64,000 nt of DNA from Hespellia sp. (GTDB lineage: Bacteria > Bacillota > Clostridia > Lachnospirales > Lachnospiraceae). Where the stretch lies: the NCBI GenBank assembly GCA_028693555.1, contig JAQUVD010000015.1, forward strand, positions 17,187-81,186, written 5' to 3'. Numbering within the stretch: position 1 is the first letter of the stretch; each line of letters opens with the position of its first letter. Below, piece by piece: positions 46,101-53,995 of the stretch. The notes beneath the pieces are model-generated. The model was not told the DNA's origin and did not search any database. It saw nothing but the letters and a program-made list of their open reading frames with translations. Made by a program: the position numbers and the translations under genes.

Positions 46101-46720
46101 GCACTTGCGCGGAACGCTTCTACTTCGTCCATATTCATTAAGTCAGCTAATTCTTCGTAATCCCATGCTTCAATCTTCTGAATCTCATGAGAAGTTCTAA
46201 ATCCATCAAAGAAATTGATGAAAGGAATCTTGCCTGTCAGTGCTGCACAGTGAGCAACTGGAGATAAGTCCATAACTTCCTGTACACTTGATTCACAGAG
46301 CATAGCTGCACCAGTCTGACGACAGGCGTAAACATCTGTGTGATCTCCAAAGATTGATAATGCATGACTTGCTAATGCACGGGCAGATACCTGGAATACT
46401 CCCGGAAGCTGCTCTCCAGCTACTTTATATAAGTTAGGAATCATTAAAAGCAAACCTTGTGATGCTGTAAATGTTGTTGTCATTGCTCCTGCTGCTAATG
46501 AACCATGTACGGCTCCTGCTGCACCTGCCTCTGACTGCATCTCTGTGATCTGAACTGTCTGTCCAAAAATATTCTTTCTGCCTTCTGTCGCCCATTCATC
46601 AACATGCTCGGGCATAACTGATGATGGTGTGATTGGGTAGATAGCTGCTACTTCTGTGTATGCATACGATACGTGAGCGGCGGCCTGGTTACCATCCATA
46701 GTCTTCATTTTTCTTGCCAT
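43163..46720 (-). CDS. nifJ: Pyruvate:ferredoxin (flavodoxin) oxidoreductase
   Basis: Single-chain PFOR of 1185 residues converting pyruvate and CoA to acetyl-CoA and CO2 with reduction of ferredoxin. Domains in order: N-terminal pyruvate/TPP part ([27 protein letters not shown]), gamma and linker domains, two [4Fe-4S] clusters ([18 protein letters not shown] and [15 protein letters not shown]), then the C-terminal TPP-binding domain ([37 protein letters not shown]). Additional cluster cysteine pairs (CAGCGETPY) are present. The gene has its own promoter and terminator and highly biased codons. It marks an obligate anaerobe. Confidence 0.97.
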   Translation of the reverse strand: [1185 protein letters not shown]

Positions 46721-46777
46721 TTTCTTTATTCCTCCTTAAGTCTACATTGTAAAAAAAATTAATTCACATGTACTTTC

Positions 46778-46806
46778 ATTATAGCCCCATCACCCCCAAA
46801 AGTCTA
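46778..46806 (-). promoter_or_regulatory. nifJ promoter
   Basis: Minus-strand -35 TAGACT (46801-46806), 17-base spacer, -10 TATAAT (46778-46783), leader of about 55 bases with AAGGAGG before the ATG. Confidence 0.7.
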
Positions 46807-46851
46807 GTAATGATTACGCGATTCTTTGTTCATTTTCACAAACATGGAACG

Positions 46852-48222
46852 TTATTTTTCCTTTGAAACCGTTAACATTTCCAAATGTATCCAATGCTTG
46901 CCGCGAAGTCTGTACGCACTGGTAAATATTTTCAGGCACTGATCAAGCTTTAATACCATGTAGACATACAGTACCGGCCACTTCAGAACAAAAGCCGTAA
47001 TCACGCCAAGAGGAATCGTAAAACACCACAAGAAAATCAGATCATTGCACATGGCAAATCTGACATCTCCTCCGCCGCGCAGAATCCCCATCATATTCAT
47101 AGTCTGGATGGATCTGCACAATTCCACGGCAGCTCCAATCAGCATAATCTGCTTCGCATACACTCGTGTCACCTCAGTCACCTGATAAAAATCAGTGATA
47201 AATCCACGGCAGAAAAGCATGATGATCATTCCGAGAACCCCAACAACGACAGAGGTAAGCTGGAACAGTCTTTTGTCTTTTTTTAGCTGTCCGTAATTCC
47301 CCGCTCCAATCAGATTTCCGATCAGTACACAGGCAGCTGAATTCATTCCGGAAACCACAACACCGGACAGTTCACTGATATTTGCATAAATTGCGTTGGC
47401 TGATACAATCTCCGTTCCCATTCGTCCCAGTATCATCGCAACCACAGCCTCCCCCAGCGCCCAGAAAAGTTCATTCAAAATAACCGGGACACTTGTTGAG
47501 ATATAGATGCGGAAAAGCTCCGGTCTGCCACCCAGCAAATCTTTATCAGTAGAAAACAGTTTCCACAGATTTAATTTTCGTTCTTTCTTATATATATAAA
47601 TCAACAGCAGGATGCTCTCTACCACTCTTGCACATAATGTCGCAATCGCAGCCCCGCGGATGCCCAGCACCGGCATACCACATTTTCCAAAAATCAGAAC
47701 ATAATTCAAGCCAATGTTAACGCACAGTGAAATTGCCGATAAGATCATGGCAATCCGGACAATGTGAACTGCGCGCAGGACGCAGAGTGTGACTGTTGTC
47801 GCCGCAAAGAACAGATAGGACCATGCTACGATTCGAAGATAGTCTGCCCCCATGGTAATGACAGCAGCATCTTTTGTAAACAGCCGCATAATCTGCCGCG
47901 GAAAGCAGATGGCAGCCATGGTAATCACGCATGCGATTGCTGCTGTCATCCGGTATGTATACACTAAAATCTGATGGATTGCTTCCTTATCTTTCTTTCC
48001 CCAGAACTGCGCAGCCAGTACATTTGCACCACCGCCGATTCCATACACTACAAGAGTCACAATAAAAAACACCTGGTTCGCAAGGGAAGATGCCGCAAGC
48101 GGCACCTCACCCAGCTGACCAAGCATCACGGTATCCATCAGATTTACTGCAAAATTAATCAGATTCTGCATTGCAATAGGCAAAGCAATCCCTAATAATA
48201 ATCGAATTCTTTCTTTAGTCAT
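46852..48222 (-). CDS. MATE-family efflux transporter
   Basis: A 456-residue multidrug-and-toxin-extrusion type transporter with about 12 helices. Helix 1 reads IALPIAMQNLINFAVNLMDTVMLGQLGE, and the second half repeats the pattern after residue 240. The MATE/NorM-type assignment is firm; substrate is unknown. It overlaps the SIS gene by 8 bases, so it is the last gene of the carbohydrate operon. Export of a toxic intermediate of that pathway is a possibility only. Confidence 0.9.
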   Translation of the reverse strand: MTKERIRLLLGIALPIAMQNLINFAVNLMDTVMLGQLGEVPLAASSLANQVFFIVTLVVYGIGGGANVLAAQFWGKKDKEAIHQILVYTYRMTAAIACVITMAAICFPRQIMRLFTKDAAVITMGADYLRIVAWSYLFFAATTVTLCVLRAVHIVRIAMILSAISLCVNIGLNYVLIFGKCGMPVLGIRGAAIATLCARVVESILLLIYIYKKERKLNLWKLFSTDKDLLGGRPELFRIYISTSVPVILNELFWALGEAVVAMILGRMGTEIVSANAIYANISELSGVVVSGMNSAACVLIGNLIGAGNYGQLKKDKRLFQLTSVVVGVLGMIIMLFCRGFITDFYQVTEVTRVYAKQIMLIGAAVELCRSIQTMNMMGILRGGGDVRFAMCNDLIFLWCFTIPLGVITAFVLKWPVLYVYMVLKLDQCLKIFTSAYRLRGKHWIHLEMLTVSKEK

Positions 48223-49273
48223 GTGTCTTAAAATAGCTTTCCATTACACTGTTATCATGTGGTAATGTCAAGTTTCTCCCTCCATCAAAAGCAAGTCGGT
48301 AAGCGATTACCTGTACAGCCACCGACAGTTCAATTGCAGTAAAATGTTCCGTAACAAGTTCTACCTGGAGATCTTTGTCATCTACTACCTTGCTCCCGAT
48401 CACAAATCCATTGTTCTTTACTTCCTTCATCCATCTTGCAAGCGACAGACCTTTTCTTTCTTCCGTACCGTCATTTAATACGATGACACAGTGATTATAG
48501 TTGTATCCGTAATTCGGTCCGTGCATTCCCTCTTCCAGTTCGTATCCAACCGATGCGATCTGCGGGCATTCCCATACCTTCATCGCCGCCTCAAGTGCAA
48601 GACCGTAAAGGGAGCCTGCCCCTGTAAACACAAGAAGCTGTGACTGGAACATTCTGCGTCTCGCATCATCCATCCATTTCAGCGAACTTTCGATCACTGC
48701 TTTCGTGCTTGCCGGAAGACGTCTTGCTTCCTCAATATATGCATCGAATTCTTCCTGTGTAAGATTTCCGTAGATTTTACCAACGGTCAGCCCCAGTATC
48801 ATCTGAGTCAGGACAGAGGTGCAATATCCAATGGTTCTCATCGGACAGTCCTCGATGCCACTTCCCATATTGACAACGATACTGCTTTCCTTCGCGAGCG
48901 GTGTCTCTTCACTTTCCGTAATCGCAACAGTCAAAAATCCTTGTTCACGAAAGCTTTTCTGTGCTTCGCGCACGAAATGAGAGGTGCCTGTCTGTGAAGT
49001 AAACACATAAAGCGCATTCGGATTTCGCAGATAGCGGTCGTACATAAATTCATTGGAGCTGACCACAGTTGTTCTGATTTTGCTTACCTTCTCGATGAAC
49101 GGGCGTGCCGTCATCGCCGATGTATTTGACGTACCCGATCCGATGAAAATAATCTCATCAATCTTCTTTTCTGTGATTTTTTCGCTTAATTCTTTCAGAT
49201 AAGTCTCATGATGGTCCAGCACATTTTCAAGAGCCTGTGGAACTCTCTCAATACATGTTATAATTGATTCCAT
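48215..49273 (-). CDS. SIS-domain sugar-phosphate deglycase/isomerase
   Basis: A 352-residue protein with two SIS (sugar isomerase) domains, resembling the C-terminal part of GlmS and the FrlB/GfrF/AgaS group. Features are IIFIGSGTSNTSAMTARPF near residue 42, VFTSQTGTSHFVREA with the sugar-phosphate-binding serines and threonines, VFTGAGSLYGLALEAAMKVWE and ELEEGMHGPNYGYN. Neighbouring mannose-class PTS genes make fructosamine-phosphate (glucoselysine or fructoselysine type) or amino-sugar phosphate likely substrates. It follows the IID gene after a hairpin. Confidence 0.88.
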   Translation of the reverse strand: MESIITCIERVPQALENVLDHHETYLKELSEKITEKKIDEIIFIGSGTSNTSAMTARPFIEKVSKIRTTVVSSNEFMYDRYLRNPNALYVFTSQTGTSHFVREAQKSFREQGFLTVAITESEETPLAKESSIVVNMGSGIEDCPMRTIGYCTSVLTQMILGLTVGKIYGNLTQEEFDAYIEEARRLPASTKAVIESSLKWMDDARRRMFQSQLLVFTGAGSLYGLALEAAMKVWECPQIASVGYELEEGMHGPNYGYNYNHCVIVLNDGTEERKGLSLARWMKEVKNNGFVIGSKVVDDKDLQVELVTEHFTAIELSVAVQVIAYRLAFDGGRNLTLPHDNSVMESYFKTHD

Positions 49274-49290
49274 ATCATATCCCCTTTTTA

Positions 49291-49320
49291 AGAAAAGCGG
49301 ACAAAGTATGTCCGCTTTTT
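49291..49320 (-). terminator. Hairpin between PTS IID and SIS genes
   Basis: AAAGCGGACA/TGTCCGCTTT, 10-bp perfect stem with a 5-base loop. It lies between SIS start (49273) and IID stop (49335), followed on the minus strand by TTCTTAAAAAGG. It could partially terminate PTS transcripts while allowing read-through into the SIS gene. Confidence 0.6.
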
Positions 49321-49334
49321 CGTTTCATCTGTGA

Positions 49335-50159
49335 TTAGAAAATTCCAACTACCTTTCCAAGAACACCAACTACCATCATGCCGAGCATGATCCAGATTGG
49401 TTTTACATTTTTCTTCAGTAGCTTGTAGCATACAAATGTAAGAAGTAATGGCAGAAGATTTGGGAAGATCTGGTCCAGCATATCCTGAACAACCAGTTCT
49501 GAACCCTGTATCTTGGCGACTGCCGGTATACTAAAGCTGACCATCGAACACGTCATTGCACCGACTGTCATCAGTCCGACAATCCCTGCACCTTTGGTGA
49601 TTTTTCCTAAAAGACCATTCTCGCTTGCGCTCTTTAAGAAAGTCGATCCCATATTGTAACCTGCAAATACGCCATAGTAACGAAGCAGATGTGCAACTAC
49701 ATTATATAGTAATAAGTGAACAATTGCACCAAGGATACTTCCCTGTGCTGCCAGTGCAATACCAATTCCAAGAGCAATGATACGAAGTGAACCCTGGAAG
49801 ATGGAATCACCGATGCCGGCAAATGGTCCCATAAGTGAAAGTTTAACTGCATTGATAGATGTTTTATCAAATTTTTCATCTATGGAAGCTTCTTTCTCCA
49901 TAGAGGTAGATAAACCAGTGATAAAACTTCCCATGGTTGGTGTCGTGTTGAACAATTCATAATGACGTTTGTAAGCCTCGATACGCTTGTCCTCGTCTTT
50001 GTAATATCTCTTGATAACGGGGATCATGGTATATACATATCCAAGAGCCTGCATTCTTTCATAATTATATGTAGAACTCAGTGTCATGGTTCTCCAAAAC
50101 ACCTTTTTGAGCATTTTTTTGTCTTCCGCGTCATTTACTTTTAATGCCTGATTAATCAT
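49335..50159 (-). CDS. PTS mannose-class EIID membrane component
   Basis: Membrane subunit of a mannose/fructose/sorbose-class phosphotransferase system, 274 residues. It shows the family N-terminus (LKKVFWRTMTLSSTYNYERMQALGY), the central KLSLMGPFAGIGDSIFQG and hydrophobic C-terminal helices. It overlaps the EIIC gene by 8 bases. Confidence 0.94.
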   Translation of the reverse strand: MINQALKVNDAEDKKMLKKVFWRTMTLSSTYNYERMQALGYVYTMIPVIKRYYKDEDKRIEAYKRHYELFNTTPTMGSFITGLSTSMEKEASIDEKFDKTSINAVKLSLMGPFAGIGDSIFQGSLRIIALGIGIALAAQGSILGAIVHLLLYNVVAHLLRYYGVFAGYNMGSTFLKSASENGLLGKITKGAGIVGLMTVGAMTCSMVSFSIPAVAKIQGSELVVQDMLDQIFPNLLPLLLTFVCYKLLKKNVKPIWIMLGMMVVGVLGKVVGIF

Positions 50160-50934
50160 TAAACAAGTCCTCCTCTCCGTTATCTGAAGCCACCGTTGCT
50201 ACTGCGGTTCCTTTGTCATTTGACTCAAGAATGATTGCAAGAATCAAACCTACGCAGGCAACACCGATAATCGGTACATTGAAGAAACATACAAGAATTA
50301 CTCCAAAGAAGAAGTACACTGCCATCTGTTTTGACCACATCATTCTAAGAAGAAGCGCAAAACCTACTGCAGGCATAAGACCTGTTGCGTAATCAAGACC
50401 ACTCTGTACCACTGCTGGGATTGCATCAAGCATGCCCTGTGCAAATCCGGTTCCCCATGCAAGTGCAACGAAAAGAATTGCCATTTTCGGAAGATCCGGT
50501 AAGAATGATACCAGGACATGAACCCGCTCGATTCCTTTGGCATCCCCCTTTTCCACCAGTTTCTCAACATATGGGTTTACTAAACCGTTAATGATGTATT
50601 TTAATAATGTAAATGTAGAACCAAGGGCTGCGATTGGTACTGCAAATGTAAGTGCAGTCTCAACATCCTGACCCAGTGTGATAGAGAACGCGACTCCGAT
50701 TACTGCTCCAAGTGAAGCATCTGCCGGAAGGGTTCCTCCAATCTGCATAACTCCTAAAAATACCAACTGTAATGTAGCACCAGCTATAATACCTGCCTGA
50801 AAATCGCCAAGTAAAAAACCAACGATTGGACAAAGAACCAATGGTGTATTGATCATTGGATACGCAAACCATGCCTCTGCCCATGTGATTACCCATACCA
50901 CAAGGGTAATGATTAATGCCATTAAAACACCCAT
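50152..50934 (-). CDS. PTS mannose-class EIIC membrane component
   Basis: Membrane subunit of 260 residues with about seven helices. LGDFQAGIIAGATLQLVFLGVMQIGGTLPAD is the recognisable EIIC stretch. AGGAGG lies 8 bases upstream of the ATG at 50934. It forms the sugar channel with EIID. Confidence 0.95.
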   Translation of the reverse strand: MGVLMALIITLVVWVITWAEAWFAYPMINTPLVLCPIVGFLLGDFQAGIIAGATLQLVFLGVMQIGGTLPADASLGAVIGVAFSITLGQDVETALTFAVPIAALGSTFTLLKYIINGLVNPYVEKLVEKGDAKGIERVHVLVSFLPDLPKMAILFVALAWGTGFAQGMLDAIPAVVQSGLDYATGLMPAVGFALLLRMMWSKQMAVYFFFGVILVCFFNVPIIGVACVGLILAIILESNDKGTAVATVASDNGEEDLFND

Positions 50935-50951
50935 CTGTATTTCCTCCTCAT

Positions 50952-51431
50952 TTAAAAGTTTTTCAAAACATCCTCTAATGTTTTTGCAGAATCTGATGGC
51001 ACCATACGAAATTCGATCGAATCCACCAGTTTGTCAAGTTCCTTCAGATTTTCAACATCCTCTTCATTGACATGCACTGCAGCAGCAATCAACTTACTGC
51101 CCTCTCTTTTTTTAATTCCTCCGATATTTACTTTTTTTACTGCATTTGTTTGTTTACACAGGCGAACTGCATCTGCGATTGTTCTTACGATTACGAAAAT
51201 TCCGATTTTTTCTGATCGCGGATCATTCAAGAGTGCTGCTCCATCATCGACAGAACGAATTGCAAGCTTCATTCCACTTGGTTTTGCCATCTTAAGTGCC
51301 ATCTTTGACATCTCATTTTCCATGACCTCGTCATTTGCAATCAAGATGGATGATGCTTCCACATTACTTACCCATGTCACAGCAACCTGTCCATGGAGTA
51401 AACGTTCATCAATTCTAAGCAAACTTACCAT
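50952..51431 (-). CDS. PTS mannose-class EIIB
   Basis: Phosphotransfer subunit of 159 residues. The active-site histidine is H13 in LLRIDERLLHGQV. The remainder, with ANDEV, AKPSGMKLAI and VIVRTIADAVRL, fits the family. The start overlaps the IIA stop by 7 bases. It hands phosphate from EIIA to the incoming sugar. Confidence 0.95.
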   Translation of the reverse strand: MVSLLRIDERLLHGQVAVTWVSNVEASSILIANDEVMENEMSKMALKMAKPSGMKLAIRSVDDGAALLNDPRSEKIGIFVIVRTIADAVRLCKQTNAVKKVNIGGIKKREGSKLIAAAVHVNEEDVENLKELDKLVDSIEFRMVPSDSAKTLEDVLKNF

Positions 51432-51853
51432 AAGTCGTCCTCCTCTTCTTCCTTCAGACCTCCAACTACAGAAGAGTCAAAATATTCAATTCCATCTCTT
51501 GCCTCTTCAAAGAGTTCTTCTTTCATCTCCGAGCATTTTACGCCCGGCGGCATCATGGCCAGCCCGATTGCCAGTGTCAGATTCATTCCGCTGATGACGC
51601 ACACGTTTGGCTCAGAGCACAGCTCCACCATACGGTTGCATACACTTCCTCCTTTCATATCACACAGAATAATAAATTCCTCCTCGGGACATTCTGCCCG
51701 GAGCTTTTGAACCTGTTCCATGATTGCCTGTGGCTGTTCCCATTTGTCCAGGCCAAACGCTTCTGCCTGAACTGTATCTCCAAGAATCATCTTCAGCGCG
51801 CTTTTCATGCCTTCTGCAAGACTTCCATGAGATGCTAATATCAATTTACTCAT
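51425..51853 (-). CDS. PTS mannose-class EIIA
   Basis: Cytosolic EIIA of 142 residues. The phosphorylated histidine is expected at H9 in LILASHGSLAEGM. An ILCDMKGGSVCNR segment matches the family. The ATG at 51853 (MSKLIL) is preferred over an in-frame start at 51874; AAAGGG lies upstream. Confidence 0.93.
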   Translation of the reverse strand: MSKLILASHGSLAEGMKSALKMILGDTVQAEAFGLDKWEQPQAIMEQVQKLRAECPEEEFIILCDMKGGSVCNRMVELCSEPNVCVISGMNLTLAIGLAMMPPGVKCSEMKEELFEEARDGIEYFDSSVVGGLKEEEEDDLW

Positions 51854-51874
51854 AACAATCCCTTTCTGAAACAC

Positions 51875-51900
51875 GTAGTGCCTCTGAAACGGGGCACTAC
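51875..51900 (-). other. Hairpin separating ABC and PTS parts of the operon
   Basis: GTAGTGCC/GGCACTAC, perfect 8-bp stem with a 10-base loop, between the aldolase stop and the EIIA start. It is not followed by a T-run on the minus strand, so a processing or attenuation site is more likely than a terminator. Confidence 0.55.
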
Positions 51901-51916
51901 CTATTGGGCTTATATT

Positions 51917-52678
51917 TTATAATTCAGAATCATCAATTACGACTTTGCTCAAATCAATTTCTCCGCCGAGTGCATCTACGTCTGCAAGAATCTGCTCTGC
52001 AGAAGCGCATCCGATACCAAAACGTGTCGCGCCGAGTTTGTACATTTTAACCAATGTATCTAAGTCTCTTACTCCGCCTGCAACTTTTAATTTTACTCTG
52101 TCACCGATTGTATCCATGATAACTTTTACATGGTGAAGTGTCGTTGGTTTTCCTACTGAGAATCCGGAACCTGTCTTTACATAATCTGCGCCGGCTTCTA
52201 TAGAAAGCTCACATGCTTTTCTAATCTCATCATCTGTAAGAAGCATTACTTCCATAATTACTTTCAGTGGAACACCAGGTGTTGCTTCACGAACCGCTTT
52301 GATATCATTTAATACCAGATCATATCTGCCTGCCTTTAACCAACCTACATTGATCTGCATATCATTTGTTGCAGGCTCAAGTGCCATGAACTGATGTGCA
52401 AGAAATACTTTCGTCTCTGTTGTCTCCTGTCCTGTTGGGAAACCAAGAGATGTACCGAATTTTGTTACCTCAGCATCCTTTAAAAGCTCTACCAATTCTG
52501 GATAATAACATGGCCAGCAGAAACAGGTTCCGCATCCATATTTTTTACATACATCTACCATATGCTCTACATCATGAATGGTTGTATCCAGCTTTAATAC
52601 GCTTGGGTCCATCATGTATGCAATGTCATCCTTTGTTAATATCTCTTTTCTTGGTCTTTCTGTTAATAATCCTTTCAT
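51917..52678 (-). CDS. DeoC/LacD-like class I aldolase, second paralogue
   Basis: A 253-residue TIM-barrel aldolase of the deoxyribose-phosphate aldolase family. The Schiff-base lysine is in DYVKTGSGF, preceded by LKVIMEVMLLTDDEI, and the second lysine is in KLKVAGGVRD. It differs from the operon-1 DeoC, for example by a CFCWPCYYPEL segment and an N-terminal extension. In this sugar operon it probably cleaves a phosphorylated keto- or deoxysugar made by the kinase and dehydrogenases encoded nearby. The ATG at 52678 follows AAAGGTG; a GTG lies at 52687. Confidence 0.9.
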   Translation of the reverse strand: MKGLLTERPRKEILTKDDIAYMMDPSVLKLDTTIHDVEHMVDVCKKYGCGTCFCWPCYYPELVELLKDAEVTKFGTSLGFPTGQETTETKVFLAHQFMALEPATNDMQINVGWLKAGRYDLVLNDIKAVREATPGVPLKVIMEVMLLTDDEIRKACELSIEAGADYVKTGSGFSVGKPTTLHHVKVIMDTIGDRVKLKVAGGVRDLDTLVKMYKLGATRFGIGCASAEQILADVDALGGEIDLSKVVIDDSEL

Positions 52679-52742
52679 CTTGTTCACCTTTCCTTTGATT
52701 AAATTTTATAGTTAATACGGAGATTAGTCCGTCCAGCTAACA

Positions 52743-53981
52743 TCATGTATGAAGTGCTGATACTTTTCCGTGCTGCTTTCTGCACTCGATAAAACGCTGT
52801 GTATATGGTTTGTTATAGGTTACACATCCTACCGGCTGCTGACGGATCATCAGTTCTTCACAATTCATACACATGGTGCAGTAGTGAATCTCATCTTCTC
52901 TTCCTTCTGCCAGTTTTGCAGGTGTAAATGGATCTGCAAATGACTGTCTTCCAAGTCCGACCATGTCCATCATGCCCTCTTCAATACATCTTGCACCTAC
53001 CGGGAAGATTCCTGATTTTTCAGGGTCAACAGACAACAGTTTATTCTTTTTGCCTCTAAACGGTGTGAAATGTGATCCTACAACGACCGTTTCAGGCTTT
53101 AATGCCTTTTTCATCATATCCGCAAAATAAATATGTAAATAAGAGAGCTCAGAGCCATCCTTGAGGCATTCCATATAATTCATTGCGCTATGTACATTTC
53201 CAAGAGATTCTACAAAATAGCTTGCGCCCCTCTCTTCAAGTCCCTTGATCAAATCAATTGGTTCTGTCATATCCATCAGTGGAGAATCCGGACCGGCACT
53301 GCCAAATCCACCCGGATAGCCTTCCCACATTGACATCTTGGAGCCGATTAAAAAGTCTTTGCTTACATTCTTCTGAATCCGTTCCATCAGATCATATGCC
53401 CATCTGGATCTGTTCTCCCATGATCCGCCATATTTCCAATCGCGGTCATTATACGGGCGGATGATCTGTGATCCAAGATAGCCGTGGCAGAGCTTCATGT
53501 CGATGCCGTCCGCACCTACATTTTCAGCAATTTTAGACGCAAGTACGAATTGATCCATGATATGGTCTACTTCTTCTTCCGTAAGAATATCTCCCCCAAG
53601 GCCATACGTTGGTTTGACACAGACTCTTCTTGAAAATTCCGGTTCGCTGATTTCACCTGAATGTGTCAGTTGAAATACAATCAATGCATCCGGATTGACT
53701 TCTTTTAATTTTTTGATGAAATTTGCCAGTGCTTTTTCATTTCTCGGCATAATTTCCAACTGCGTTTTTCTTGCACGAGACTCATTCGTTACTGTAATAG
53801 CCTCCAGATCAACCAGTCCAAAACCACCTTTATAGAGGTTTTCATATCTCTCTAATGTCAGGTCGGTTGGATTTCCTTCTGCATCCGAATCCACACACTC
53901 CATAGGCTGTGCAAAGAATCTGTTCTGACATGTTTTATTTCCAATTTTAATTGGACTTAATAACGTTTCTTTGTATCCCAT
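52743..53981 (-). CDS. Old-yellow-enzyme-like flavin oxidoreductase (barrel only)
   Basis: A 412-residue FMN-dependent protein of the NADH:flavin oxidoreductase family. The barrel is complete: KIGNKTCQNRFFAQPMEC near the start, ADGIDMKLCHGYLGSQ (the active-site region, with one conserved histidine and a lysine where the other usually stands), YGGSWENRSRW and VGLGRQSFADP. It ends with a cysteine cluster CTMCMNC...GC and lacks the C-terminal FAD/NAD(P) domain found in 2,4-dienoyl-CoA-reductase-type enzymes. The start at 53981 has GGAGG 6 bases upstream. Possibly a dehydratase/reductase acting on a sugar intermediate. Confidence 0.85.
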   Translation of the reverse strand: MGYKETLLSPIKIGNKTCQNRFFAQPMECVDSDAEGNPTDLTLERYENLYKGGFGLVDLEAITVTNESRARKTQLEIMPRNEKALANFIKKLKEVNPDALIVFQLTHSGEISEPEFSRRVCVKPTYGLGGDILTEEEVDHIMDQFVLASKIAENVGADGIDMKLCHGYLGSQIIRPYNDRDWKYGGSWENRSRWAYDLMERIQKNVSKDFLIGSKMSMWEGYPGGFGSAGPDSPLMDMTEPIDLIKGLEERGASYFVESLGNVHSAMNYMECLKDGSELSYLHIYFADMMKKALKPETVVVGSHFTPFRGKKNKLLSVDPEKSGIFPVGARCIEEGMMDMVGLGRQSFADPFTPAKLAEGREDEIHYCTMCMNCEELMIRQQPVGCVTYNKPYTQRFIECRKQHGKVSALHT

Positions 53982-53995
53982 TTTCATCCTCCTTT

